Below are positions 16,839 through 24,443 of a stretch of DNA of 64,000 nucleotides, one piece after another; the stretch's first letter is position 1, and every line of letters starts with the position of its first letter. The stretch comes from Comamonas sp. BIGb0152 (GTDB lineage: Bacteria; Pseudomonadota; Gammaproteobacteria; Burkholderiales; Burkholderiaceae_C): assembly GCF_024809975.1 (NCBI RefSeq), contig NZ_JANUDY010000001.1, forward strand, positions 372,001-436,000. Reading direction: 5' to 3'. Made by a program: the position numbers and the translations under genes. Under the pieces are notes generated by a model. That model made no database searches and was not told the origin of the DNA. It worked only from the letters and a program-made list of their open reading frames with translations.

Positions 16839-18566
16839 ATGACGAATCCAACAGAAAATCCCCAAGCGGCCTCCGCTGCTAAAGCGCCCAAGAAGGGCTT
16901 CACCCGTCGCAAGTTTGTCGCCTCGGCGGCCGCGGTCGGTGCGGGCGTGGTGGGTTACCAGTATTTCTTTGGTAGCCAATACCGCGCAGAAAAAGCAGAC
17001 CGCCAGGTCGATGTGCTGCTGATTGGCGGCGGCATCATGAGCGCCACCTTGGGCGTTTATCTGCAGGAGCTGGAACCCGGCTGGACCTATGAATTGTTCG
17101 AGCGCCTGGACCAGGTTGCCGAAGAAAGCTCCAACGGCTGGAATAATGCCGGCACCGGCCACTCGGCGCTGTGCGAGCTCAATTACACGCCGATGGATAA
17201 AAATGGCAATGTGCAGATTTCCTCTGCCATTAACATTAATGAGAACTTCCAGGTGTCGCGCCAATTCTGGTCGCACCAGGTGCGCACCGGGGTACTGGGC
17301 AATCCCCGCGAGTTCATCAATTCCACGCCCCACATGAACCTGGTGTTCGGCGAAGAAAACCGCTCCTTCATCCAAAAGCGCCTCAAAGCCCTGGAAGCCT
17401 CGCCGCTGTTCACCGGCATGGAGTCGTCGATTGATCCGGCCAAGATCAAGGAATGGATCCCGCTGATGATGGAAGGCCGTGACCCGGCCGAAGTGGTGAC
17501 CGCCACCCGTTCGCCACTGGGCACCGATGTGAACCTGGGCGAAATCACCCGCCAGTTCTACAAGAACCTGTCGTCCAAGTCCAACTTCAAGCTCAGCACC
17601 GGCCAGGAAGTGCGCTCCATCACGCGCAACAGCGATGGCTCCTGGCGCGTGTCGGCTTTCGACATGAAGGACGGCAGCAAGATCCAGACGGTGGATGCGC
17701 GCTTTATCTTCATCGGCGCCGGCGGCGCAGCACTGCCGCTGCTGCAGCTGTCGGGCATCCCTGAGTCCAAGGTCTACGGTGGCTTCCCCGTGGGCGGCGA
17801 GTTCCTGGTCACCGAGGACCCCAAGATCGCTGAACGCCACTTGGCCAAGGTCTACGGCCTGGCCGATACCGGCTCGCCTCCGATGTCCGTACCCCACCTG
17901 GACACCCGCGTGCTGGATGGCAAGCGCGTGCTGCTGTTCGGGCCGTTCGCCACCTGGTCGAGCAAGTTCTTGAAGAACGGTTCGTACTTTGACCTGGCCA
18001 AGGCCACGACCTTTGCCAACGTGATCCCGCAGCTGCAGGTCGGCGTCAACGAGTTTGCCTTGGTCAAGTACCTGGCCCAGCAACTGAGCCTGAGCAAAGA
18101 GCAGAAGATGGACGCATTGCGCCATTACATGCCCGAGGCCAAGGATGCAGACTGGCGCCTGTGGGAAGCCGGTCAGCGCGTGCAGATCATCAAGAACGAC
18201 CCGGAAAAGGGCGGCATCCTCAAGCTCGGTACCGAGGTCGTCGTGGCGCAAGACCGTTCGCTGACTGCGCTGCTGGGTGCATCGCCAGGCGGCTCCACCT
18301 CGCCAGCCATCATGCTGACCCTGCTGGAAAAGGCCTTCCCCGAGAAGGTCAAGAGCGCCGAATGGCAAGCCAAGATCCGCAAGATCGTGCCGAGCTACGG
18401 TGTCAAGCTCAACGAGAACCCCGCCCTGCTGCAGCAAGAATGGCTGGCCACCGAGCAGGCGCTGAACCTGGCCATTGCGTCGCCCAACCTGCAAGGCGTT
18501 GAAGCGGGCGTGCAGCCCAACGAAAACATGAAGGACCTGAAGAAGGTGCCGGACATGGCGCTTTGA
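16839..18566 (+). CDS. mqo: Malate:quinone oxidoreductase with twin-arginine-type leader
   Basis: A 575-residue FAD enzyme that oxidises malate to oxaloacetate and reduces quinone. The FAD motif DVLLIGGGIMSATLG lies at residues 58-72, followed by NGWNNAGTGHSALCELNYTP, QVSRQFWSHQV, FPVGGEFLVTEDP and a C-terminal LGASPGGSTSPAIMLTLLEK, all typical of Mqo. Residues 20-45 (GFTRRKFVASAAAVGAGVVG) form a twin-arginine consensus followed by a hydrophobic stretch. Ordinary Mqo is a peripheral protein on the cytoplasmic face without such a leader, so this version may be anchored in, or exported across, the membrane. Start ATG 16839 follows GTGGAG. The gene stands alone. Confidence 0.93.
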   Translation: MTNPTENPQAASAAKAPKKGFTRRKFVASAAAVGAGVVGYQYFFGSQYRAEKADRQVDVLLIGGGIMSATLGVYLQELEPGWTYELFERLDQVAEESSNGWNNAGTGHSALCELNYTPMDKNGNVQISSAININENFQVSRQFWSHQVRTGVLGNPREFINSTPHMNLVFGEENRSFIQKRLKALEASPLFTGMESSIDPAKIKEWIPLMMEGRDPAEVVTATRSPLGTDVNLGEITRQFYKNLSSKSNFKLSTGQEVRSITRNSDGSWRVSAFDMKDGSKIQTVDARFIFIGAGGAALPLLQLSGIPESKVYGGFPVGGEFLVTEDPKIAERHLAKVYGLADTGSPPMSVPHLDTRVLDGKRVLLFGPFATWSSKFLKNGSYFDLAKATTFANVIPQLQVGVNEFALVKYLAQQLSLSKEQKMDALRHYMPEAKDADWRLWEAGQRVQIIKNDPEKGGILKLGTEVVVAQDRSLTALLGASPGGSTSPAIMLTLLEKAFPEKVKSAEWQAKIRKIVPSYGVKLNENPALLQQEWLATEQALNLAIASPNLQGVEAGVQPNENMKDLKKVPDMAL

Positions 18567-18960
18567 TGGACGCAAACCGCCATACGGCCACTCAGCCGTT
18601 GCCGCTACTGTAGACAGCTAGCAGCGCATGCGATGCGCAGACCCAAACGCTTTCGATCCGCGTCTCCCAAGACAAGAGTCGTGACCCGCCCTTCCTGAGG
18701 TGGGCAGTTTGGGCTGCTGGCACCTGCCAGAGCCATTCGGCCAAAAGACGCCCGATGCATTGCATCGGGCGTTTGCATTTTCAGCACTGCCTGCGGTGTC
18801 ACGCCATGGGATATCTGCATGGCCTTGGCCACCACTTATAAGACTTACGCATACCCAAGCACGAAAAACTTCGTTGTCACCTACAGCGCGCAGCCCGAAC
18901 AATAGTGTGTATCAGCGGTCATTGTTCTCTCTTTTTCTGCGCCTAGGCAGCCTATTTCAT
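18567..18960. other. Spacer upstream of the amino-acid-type ABC operon
   Basis: No convincing gene. It contains the hairpin at 18749-18771 and an AT-rich stretch around 18835-18860 (CACTTATAAGACTTACGCAT) that could hold the promoter of the ABC operon. The distance of more than 180 bases between the hairpin and the operon start leaves room for a regulated promoter. Confidence 0.45.
18749..18780 (+). terminator. Hairpin terminator downstream of mqo
   Basis: CGCCCGATGC (18749-18758-type stem) pairs with GCATCGGGCG (18762-18771) around a three-base loop and is followed by TTTGCATTTT. The tail is not a clean T run, so efficiency is uncertain. Confidence 0.6.
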
Positions 18961-19815
18961 ATGCGTTCGACGGTCTCTTTCTCTTCCCACCAACTCTCGA
19001 CCATGGCCTTCGCCGCTGCCCTGACGCTGTGTGCCGCTAGCGCCCATGCGGATGCCACGCTGGACAAGATCAAGGCCAACAAGTCCGTCACCATTGGCGT
19101 GTTGCTCAACGGCGGCCCCACAGGTTCGATTGACCCCTCCAACCAGCGCTTCATTGGCTGGAACCCCGAACTCGCACGCCAACTGGCGCGTGACCTGGGC
19201 GCGGACGCCACGTTGATTCAGGTGCAGCCTTCTAATCGTGTGCAGTTCCTGCAGTCGGGCAAGGTCGATTTGCTGATCGCCTCCATCGACTGGAACCCAG
19301 AGCGTGCCGAGGTGATGGGCTTTGCGCCCACCCCGTTTTACAAGGTGGGCGGCACCGCCATCGCACGCAAGGGCAGTGGCCTGACCAAGTGGGAAGACTT
19401 GCGAGGCAAACCCGTCTGCGCCTCGCAAGGCGGCAGCTATGCCCGCATTTTGGGGGCCGATTATGGTGTGCAGGTCAAGGGCTTCAAAGGCTCGGCAGAG
19501 GCCTTGCTGGCATTGCGCGGTGGCAACTGTGTAGCCTCCGTGCACGACACCACGCTGATTTACCCCCTGCTCAAAACCAATGCCGATTGGAAAGATTTTG
19601 ATGCACCGATCACCCTGGCCTTGGGTGAGGCGCCTTCCGTCGTTTGGACCCGCAAAGGCGAGAACGACACCATTGCTGCAGTCGACCAAGTCATCCAGAA
19701 CTGGCACCGCACGGGCTGGTTGATCGCCACAGAGAAGCGCCTGGGCATCACGCCACCGCTGCCGGCACTGCTGGAACTGCAGCAACAGGCCTTGCAGGCC
19801 GCCAAGTTCAAGTAA
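18961..19815 (+). CDS. Amino-acid-type ABC transporter periplasmic binding protein (first of two paralogs)
   Basis: A 284-residue secreted protein with a signal peptide (MRSTVSFSSHQLSTMAFAAA, cleavage near AHA-DATL). The mature part is a family 3 solute-binding protein: SVTIGVLLNGGPTGSIDPSN, VQPSNRVQFLQSGKVDLLIA, GFAPTPFYKVGG and WEDLRGKPVCASQGGSYARI. It would capture a polar, amino-acid-like solute and deliver it to the permeases coded downstream. A closely similar paralog begins 66 bases after the stop. Start ATG 18961 gives a proper signal peptide; the frame is open 87 codons further upstream but this is non-coding in character. Ligand unknown. Confidence 0.88.
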   Translation: MRSTVSFSSHQLSTMAFAAALTLCAASAHADATLDKIKANKSVTIGVLLNGGPTGSIDPSNQRFIGWNPELARQLARDLGADATLIQVQPSNRVQFLQSGKVDLLIASIDWNPERAEVMGFAPTPFYKVGGTAIARKGSGLTKWEDLRGKPVCASQGGSYARILGADYGVQVKGFKGSAEALLALRGGNCVASVHDTTLIYPLLKTNADWKDFDAPITLALGEAPSVVWTRKGENDTIAAVDQVIQNWHRTGWLIATEKRLGITPPLPALLELQQQALQAAKFK

Positions 19816-19881
19816 TCCACCTCAGCGTCCAAGCCTCCTAGCGGCCCTCCCTCTACGGCGGGTCGCCACTGCCCATTTGCC

Positions 19882-20706
19882 ATGATTTATCGCCTTTTCT
19901 CCACCGCCGCCATCACCGCCCTGGCGCTGACCGGCAGCCTGGCCCATGCGGATGCCACGCTCGACAAAATCAAGCAGCGTGGCCAGGTCACCATCGGTGT
20001 CATTCTGTCGGGCCCGCCGTTTGGCACGATTAACCCAGCCACCCAAAAGCCCGAAGGTTTTAATGTCGATCTGGCCCAGGCCGTGGCTACAGGCCTGGGT
20101 GTGAAGCTGGATGCCGTGCAGGTCCAGCCTTCCAATCGCGTGCAGTTTCTGCAGTCCGGCAAGGTGGATGTGCTGATCGCCAACATGTCTTGGACGCAGG
20201 AGCGCTCCGAAATTCTGGACTTCGCCCCTACCCCGTTTGAGGAGATCGGCGGCGCGCTGCTGACCCGCAAGGGTGGCAGCTTCAAGCAATGGGACGACGT
20301 GCGCGGCAAGACCGTATGCGTCTCGCAAGGATCGAACTACACCAAGCCGCTGATCGAGGAATACGGTGCCAAGATCAAGGCTTTTCGTGGACAGCCCGAA
20401 TCGCTGTTGGCACTGCGCGGCGGCGGCTGCGATGCCGCCGTCCATGTCAGCCCCACCTTGCGGCTCATGGTCGCCACCGGCAGCGACTGGAAAGACTACG
20501 AACTGCCACTGGCCCAGGACCTGATTCCCTCGCCCCAGGTGATCTGGGTGCGCAAGGGCGAGAACGATGCCAGTGCCGCCATTGACCGCATCATTCAGCA
20601 ATGGCACCGCAGCGGCTGGCTGATTGAGACGGTGAAAAAGAACGGGCTGAGCCCATCGCAAAGCCTGTTCGAGCTCCAGGCCAAGTACCGCAAGACTCCG
20701 TCCTGA
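19882..20706 (+). CDS. Amino-acid-type ABC transporter periplasmic binding protein (second paralog)
   Basis: A 274-residue family 3 binding protein with a signal peptide (MIYRLFSTAAITALALTGSL, cleavage near AHA-DATL). It shares with the preceding gene the segments DATLDKIK, VQPSNRVQFLQSGKVD, FAPTPF and RKGENDxxAAxD, so the two arose by tandem duplication. The ligand pocket differs: the first protein has SIDWNPERAEVMG where this one has NMSWTQERSEILD. Two binders with one membrane complex suggest two related ligands or stereoisomers. The permease gene starts four bases after the stop. Confidence 0.88.
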   Translation: MIYRLFSTAAITALALTGSLAHADATLDKIKQRGQVTIGVILSGPPFGTINPATQKPEGFNVDLAQAVATGLGVKLDAVQVQPSNRVQFLQSGKVDVLIANMSWTQERSEILDFAPTPFEEIGGALLTRKGGSFKQWDDVRGKTVCVSQGSNYTKPLIEEYGAKIKAFRGQPESLLALRGGGCDAAVHVSPTLRLMVATGSDWKDYELPLAQDLIPSPQVIWVRKGENDASAAIDRIIQQWHRSGWLIETVKKNGLSPSQSLFELQAKYRKTPS

Positions 20707-20710
20707 CGGA

Positions 20711-21466
20711 ATGGCCATGTTGGAGCACAGCTTTTTCCCGTGGCTGGTGCAGGCCGCCAAGCCGCTCGGCCTGAACTTCGCATTTCTGCTGGAAGCCTAT
20801 GAACGCGATGCCTTCATCCGTGGCCTGGGCGTCACCTTGCAGCTGTGCCTGCTGGTGATTCCAGGCAGCCTGGTGGCAGGTGTATTGCTGGCTGCCGGAC
20901 TGACTTCAGACCAGCGCTGGCTGCGTGGAACGACGCGCGCCTTTGTCGAGCTCACCCGCAACACGCCCACCTTGGTTCAGTTGTACTGCGCCTTTCTGGT
21001 GCTGAACATGCTGATCACGCAAAGCCTGCAAGCGCATGGCGGCGTGAACCCGCTCACGCCCTTTGTCTGGGTCTTTATCGTGGTCTCGCTGCACAAGGGC
21101 GTATTCCATGCCGAGGCGCTGCGCGCCGGTATCGAGGCCGTGCCACATGCAACCTTGGAGGCAGGACAGTCGCTGGGCTTCAGCCGCCGCCAGCTGCTGT
21201 GGCGCGTAGAGCTGCCACTGGCCCTGCGCTTTGCGCTGCCGGCCCTGGTGAACAACATGGTCGATCTGGTGAAGATGACGGCCGTGGCATCGGCCATTGC
21301 GGTGGGCGATGTGACCTACGAGTCCGTGATGATCTGGACGCAGCGTGACAACGTGCTGGAGCTGCTGCTGCTGATCCTGCTGTATTTCTGGGGCTTGACC
21401 TGGCTGGTCAGCCGCGCGGGCCGCTGGCTCGAACACCGCCTGAGGATGCCCGGCTATGGCCAGTGA
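20711..21466 (+). CDS. Amino-acid-type ABC transporter permease 1
   Basis: A 251-residue inner-membrane permease of the HisMQ/GlnP type. The EAA loop that contacts the ATPase is visible as EALRAGIEAVPHATLEAGQS followed by LGFSRRQLLWRVELPLALRF. About five hydrophobic helices; RAFVELTRNTPTLVQLYCAF is the usual periplasmic-side motif. The last 11 bases overlap the second permease gene. It forms the heteromeric channel with permease 2. Confidence 0.92.
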   Translation: MAMLEHSFFPWLVQAAKPLGLNFAFLLEAYERDAFIRGLGVTLQLCLLVIPGSLVAGVLLAAGLTSDQRWLRGTTRAFVELTRNTPTLVQLYCAFLVLNMLITQSLQAHGGVNPLTPFVWVFIVVSLHKGVFHAEALRAGIEAVPHATLEAGQSLGFSRRQLLWRVELPLALRFALPALVNNMVDLVKMTAVASAIAVGDVTYESVMIWTQRDNVLELLLLILLYFWGLTWLVSRAGRWLEHRLRMPGYGQ

Positions 21467-22268
21467 ACTGACATCTCCACAGCCCGCACCGGCCCCGCGC
21501 TGGCCCGCGCTGCTGCTGAACCCCTGGCTGCTGGGACTGCTGGTGGCCGCCGCGCTGCTGGCCGTTTGGTGGCATGCCGAGGGCCGCTTTCCGCCTGCGC
21601 TGGCCCATTTGTGGCAATGGTCACCCGCCTTGGTGCGCGGCATGTGGACCAATATCTACATCAGCATGCTGGCCATGGCCATTGGCACGGTGGCGGGTCT
21701 GGTCGTGGGGGCACTGGCGCTCTCGCAATGGGCCGCGCTGCGCAGCGCCACGCGCTGGTATGTACAGGCCTTTCGCAATGCGCCCATCCTAGTGCTGATC
21801 TATTTCACCACCTATGTCTTCCCGTTCGAGCTGCAGCTGCTGCACTGGCGCCTGCCCTTTCCAGACTGGATCAAGGTCGTGCTAGGCCTGGCCTTGCCGA
21901 CTTCGGCCGTGGTGGCCGAGATCTTTCGCGGGGCCATCCAGTCCATTCCGACGGCCCAGTGGGAGGCCGCGCAGTCGCTGGCCTTCAAGCGCAGGCAGAT
22001 CTTTGGCTGGATCATCCTGCCGCAGTGCGTACGCCGCATGCTGCCGCCCTGGATGAACCTCTACGCCAGCATCACGATGAGCACCTCGCTGGCCTCGCTG
22101 GTCGGTGTGCATGACATTGTGGACACGGCCCAGATTGCCAGCAACACCGTCGCCCGTACCGACTTCACCATCCTGGTGTATGTCACGCTGCTGGCGCTGT
22201 TCTTTGCCTATTGCTACCCCATTGCGCGCACCACTCGGCGCCTGGAAAAACGCCATGCCTTCCGCTGA
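21456..22268 (+). CDS. Amino-acid-type ABC transporter permease 2
   Basis: A 270-residue permease with an N-terminal hydrophobic extension (PRWPALLLNPWLLGLLVAAA) before the usual five-helix core. RWYVQAFRNAPILVLIYFTT and the EAA loop VAEIFRGAIQSIPTAQWEAA with QSLAFKRRQIFGWIILPQCV are clear. It overlaps permease 1 by 11 bases and the ATPase gene by 14 bases, so all three are translationally coupled. Confidence 0.92.
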   Translation: MASELTSPQPAPAPRWPALLLNPWLLGLLVAAALLAVWWHAEGRFPPALAHLWQWSPALVRGMWTNIYISMLAMAIGTVAGLVVGALALSQWAALRSATRWYVQAFRNAPILVLIYFTTYVFPFELQLLHWRLPFPDWIKVVLGLALPTSAVVAEIFRGAIQSIPTAQWEAAQSLAFKRRQIFGWIILPQCVRRMLPPWMNLYASITMSTSLASLVGVHDIVDTAQIASNTVARTDFTILVYVTLLALFFAYCYPIARTTRRLEKRHAFR

Positions 22269-23103
22269 AACCCCCTCCTCCCAGACCGCGCCGCTGGTGC
22301 AGCTGCGCGATATCCATCTGGCCTTTGGCGCCAACGAAGTGCTCAAGGGCATTGATGTCGATATTCCACGCGGCCAGGCCGTCACCATCATCGGCCCCTC
22401 GGGCTCGGGCAAATCCACCATCCTGCGCTGCATCACCGGCCTGCTGCGCCCGCAACAAGGCCAGATCCGCGTGGGCGAGACCCAGGTGCAGGAGCTGCGC
22501 ACCGAGGCCGAACTGATCGCCCTGCGCCAGCGCGTGGGCTTTGTCTTTCAGCAGTACAACCTGTTCCCGCACCTGACGGTGCTGCAGAACCTGGTGATCG
22601 CGCCCATCCGCGTGCTGGGCCGCGAGCGTGGCGAAGCCGAGCGCGAGGCGCGCGTGCTGCTGGACAAGGTGCGCCTGTCGCACAAGGCCCATGCCTACCC
22701 TGGCGAGCTGTCCGGCGGCCAGCAGCAGCGCGTGGCCATTGCCCGTGCGCTGGCCATGCGGCCCGAGCTGATGCTGTTCGACGAAGTGACCTCGGCCCTG
22801 GACCCCGAAACCGTCGGCGAGGTGCTCACCGTGATCCGCGAACTGGTGCGCGACGGAATGACCTGCGCGCTGGTGACGCACGAGATGCGCTTTGCCAACG
22901 AGATCAGCGACCACGTCTATTTCACGGAGGCAGGCCGCATCGTCGAACACGGCACCCCCGCGCAAATCTTTGGCCAGCCGAGCAACGAACGCACCCGCAG
23001 CTTTCTGCACCGGGCGCTGGGCGGTGACCGCAGCGCCAGCCTGCCGCCTGCAGCGCAGCATCCATCGACCCCTTTTACGCCAGCCACCCCACTGGCTTTC
23101 TGA
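22255..23103 (+). CDS. Amino-acid-type ABC transporter ATP-binding protein
   Basis: A 282-residue cytoplasmic ATPase. Walker A is GPSGSGKST (about residues 45-53), the signature is LSGGQQQRVAIARAL, Walker B is LMLFDEVTSALDPE and the switch is VTHEMRF. QYNLFPHLTVLQNL is the polar amino acid transporter subtype. Start ATG 22255 (MPSAETPSSQ) lies within the end of the permease gene. A C-terminal tail of about 25 residues beyond the normal end (RSASLPPAAQHPSTPFTPAT) is Pro/Ser-rich and without known function. Confidence 0.93.
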   Translation: MPSAETPSSQTAPLVQLRDIHLAFGANEVLKGIDVDIPRGQAVTIIGPSGSGKSTILRCITGLLRPQQGQIRVGETQVQELRTEAELIALRQRVGFVFQQYNLFPHLTVLQNLVIAPIRVLGRERGEAEREARVLLDKVRLSHKAHAYPGELSGGQQQRVAIARALAMRPELMLFDEVTSALDPETVGEVLTVIRELVRDGMTCALVTHEMRFANEISDHVYFTEAGRIVEHGTPAQIFGQPSNERTRSFLHRALGGDRSASLPPAAQHPSTPFTPATPLAF

Positions 23104-23105
23104 CC

Positions 23106-24443
23106 ATGACCCTCAGCCAGGACTTTGCGCGGCGCATTGCCAATGCCCGCCCGCTGGAAGATGCCGCCGCCGTGCAGGCCGCACGCGAAGGCGTGCTGGA
23201 TTTTCTGGCTGCGGCCTTTCCCGGCGCAGCCGACCCGGCCTGGCACAAGCTGCGTGGCGTACTGCCGCAAGCTGACGGCGCGGCCCGTGTGATCGGCCAA
23301 GCCACCACGGCCGATGCCGCGAGTGCCACCTTGCTCAACGGCTATGCCGGCCATGCTTTGGACTTTGACGATGTGCACTCCAGCGTGCGCGGCCACCCCG
23401 GCACCGTGCTGCTGCCGGCGCTGTTTGCGCTGGCCGATACCCTGCCCGCAGCCAGCGCCCTCGGCCTGCTGGATGCCTATATCGTCGGCGTCGAGGCCAT
23501 GGCCCGCCTGGGCCTGGCCCTGGGCAGCAAGCACTACGAAACCGGCTTTCACAACACCGCCACGCTGGGGCCGCTGGGCGCAGCGGCTGCCTGCGCCCGC
23601 CTGCTGAAGCTGGACGCCACCGCAACCGAGAACGCACTGGGTCTGGCAGCCACCCAGGCCGGTGGCCTGCGTCTGCAGTTTGGCAGCGAAGCCAAGCCGC
23701 TGCACGCCGGTCTGGCCGCACGCGCTGGCCTGTTTGCGGCGCAGCTGGCCCGGGCCGGCCTGCAAGGCGCACCCGGCGTACTCGAAGCGCCCATCGGCTT
23801 TCTGGATGCCTATGGCTTTGGCGCCGCCGACGCACAGCGCGCGCTGGCCGACTGGGGCGCGCCCTGGCAGATCGTCACGCCTGGCCTGTACTTCAAGCCC
23901 TATGCCTGCTGCACGGCCACGCACTATGCGGCCGACGCCGCGCTGGCGCTGCGCGCCGAGCACCAGCTGCGCGCCGACGACATTGCCGCAGTGCGCGTGG
24001 TCTTCCCGCCCGCCGGTGATACGCCACTGACCGTGACCGACCCAGCCACGGGTCTGGAAGGCCGCTTCAGCGTCGAATATGTGCTGGCCGCTGCCTTTGT
24101 CGATGGCGCCCTGGGCCTGTCGCTGTTTGACGAACGCCCTGCCCGCGAAGACCTGCGTGCCTTTGGCCGCCGTGTCAGCCGCGCCCATGACGAGGATGCA
24201 CCGCGTGCATCCACCGATCCCAAGACCCGCTTCTCCACCGTGCAAGTAACGCTGCACGATGGCCGCCAGTACACGCAGCACGTGCAAGGCCTCAGCCGAG
24301 CCAAGGACCTGGCCGCCAAGTTTGCCGACACCACGCAGCAGCAGCCAGAGGCACTACGCGCCGTGCCTGCACTGGTTGGCCGCATGCACAGCCGCGACGA
24401 CCTGATTCAACTGACCGCTTTGTTCTCTTTGGTGCAAGCATGA
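23106..24443 (+). CDS. MmgE/PrpD family protein
   Basis: A 445-residue member of the MmgE/PrpD fold, which includes 2-methylcitrate dehydratase, cis-aconitate decarboxylase and the iminodisuccinate epimerase of aminopolycarboxylate-degrading bacteria. The signature NGYAGHALDFDDVHSSVRGH with HPGTVLLPALFA is present (about residues 75-105), and KPYACCTATHYAADA resembles the K-x-Y-x-C-C motif of the family. It starts two bases after the ATPase stop and its stop overlaps the monooxygenase start (ATGA), so it belongs to the transport operon. Racemisation, epimerisation or dehydration of the imported compound is likely; the substrate is not known. Confidence 0.85.
   Translation: MTLSQDFARRIANARPLEDAAAVQAAREGVLDFLAAAFPGAADPAWHKLRGVLPQADGAARVIGQATTADAASATLLNGYAGHALDFDDVHSSVRGHPGTVLLPALFALADTLPAASALGLLDAYIVGVEAMARLGLALGSKHYETGFHNTATLGPLGAAAACARLLKLDATATENALGLAATQAGGLRLQFGSEAKPLHAGLAARAGLFAAQLARAGLQGAPGVLEAPIGFLDAYGFGAADAQRALADWGAPWQIVTPGLYFKPYACCTATHYAADAALALRAEHQLRADDIAAVRVVFPPAGDTPLTVTDPATGLEGRFSVEYVLAAAFVDGALGLSLFDERPAREDLRAFGRRVSRAHDEDAPRASTDPKTRFSTVQVTLHDGRQYTQHVQGLSRAKDLAAKFADTTQQQPEALRAVPALVGRMHSRDDLIQLTALFSLVQA

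Noticed and set aside
18600-18780. Possible riboswitch upstream of the ABC operon
   Set aside because: Hairpins are present, but I could not match the SAM, SAH, glycine or other known core patterns; only a terminator-like hairpin is reported.
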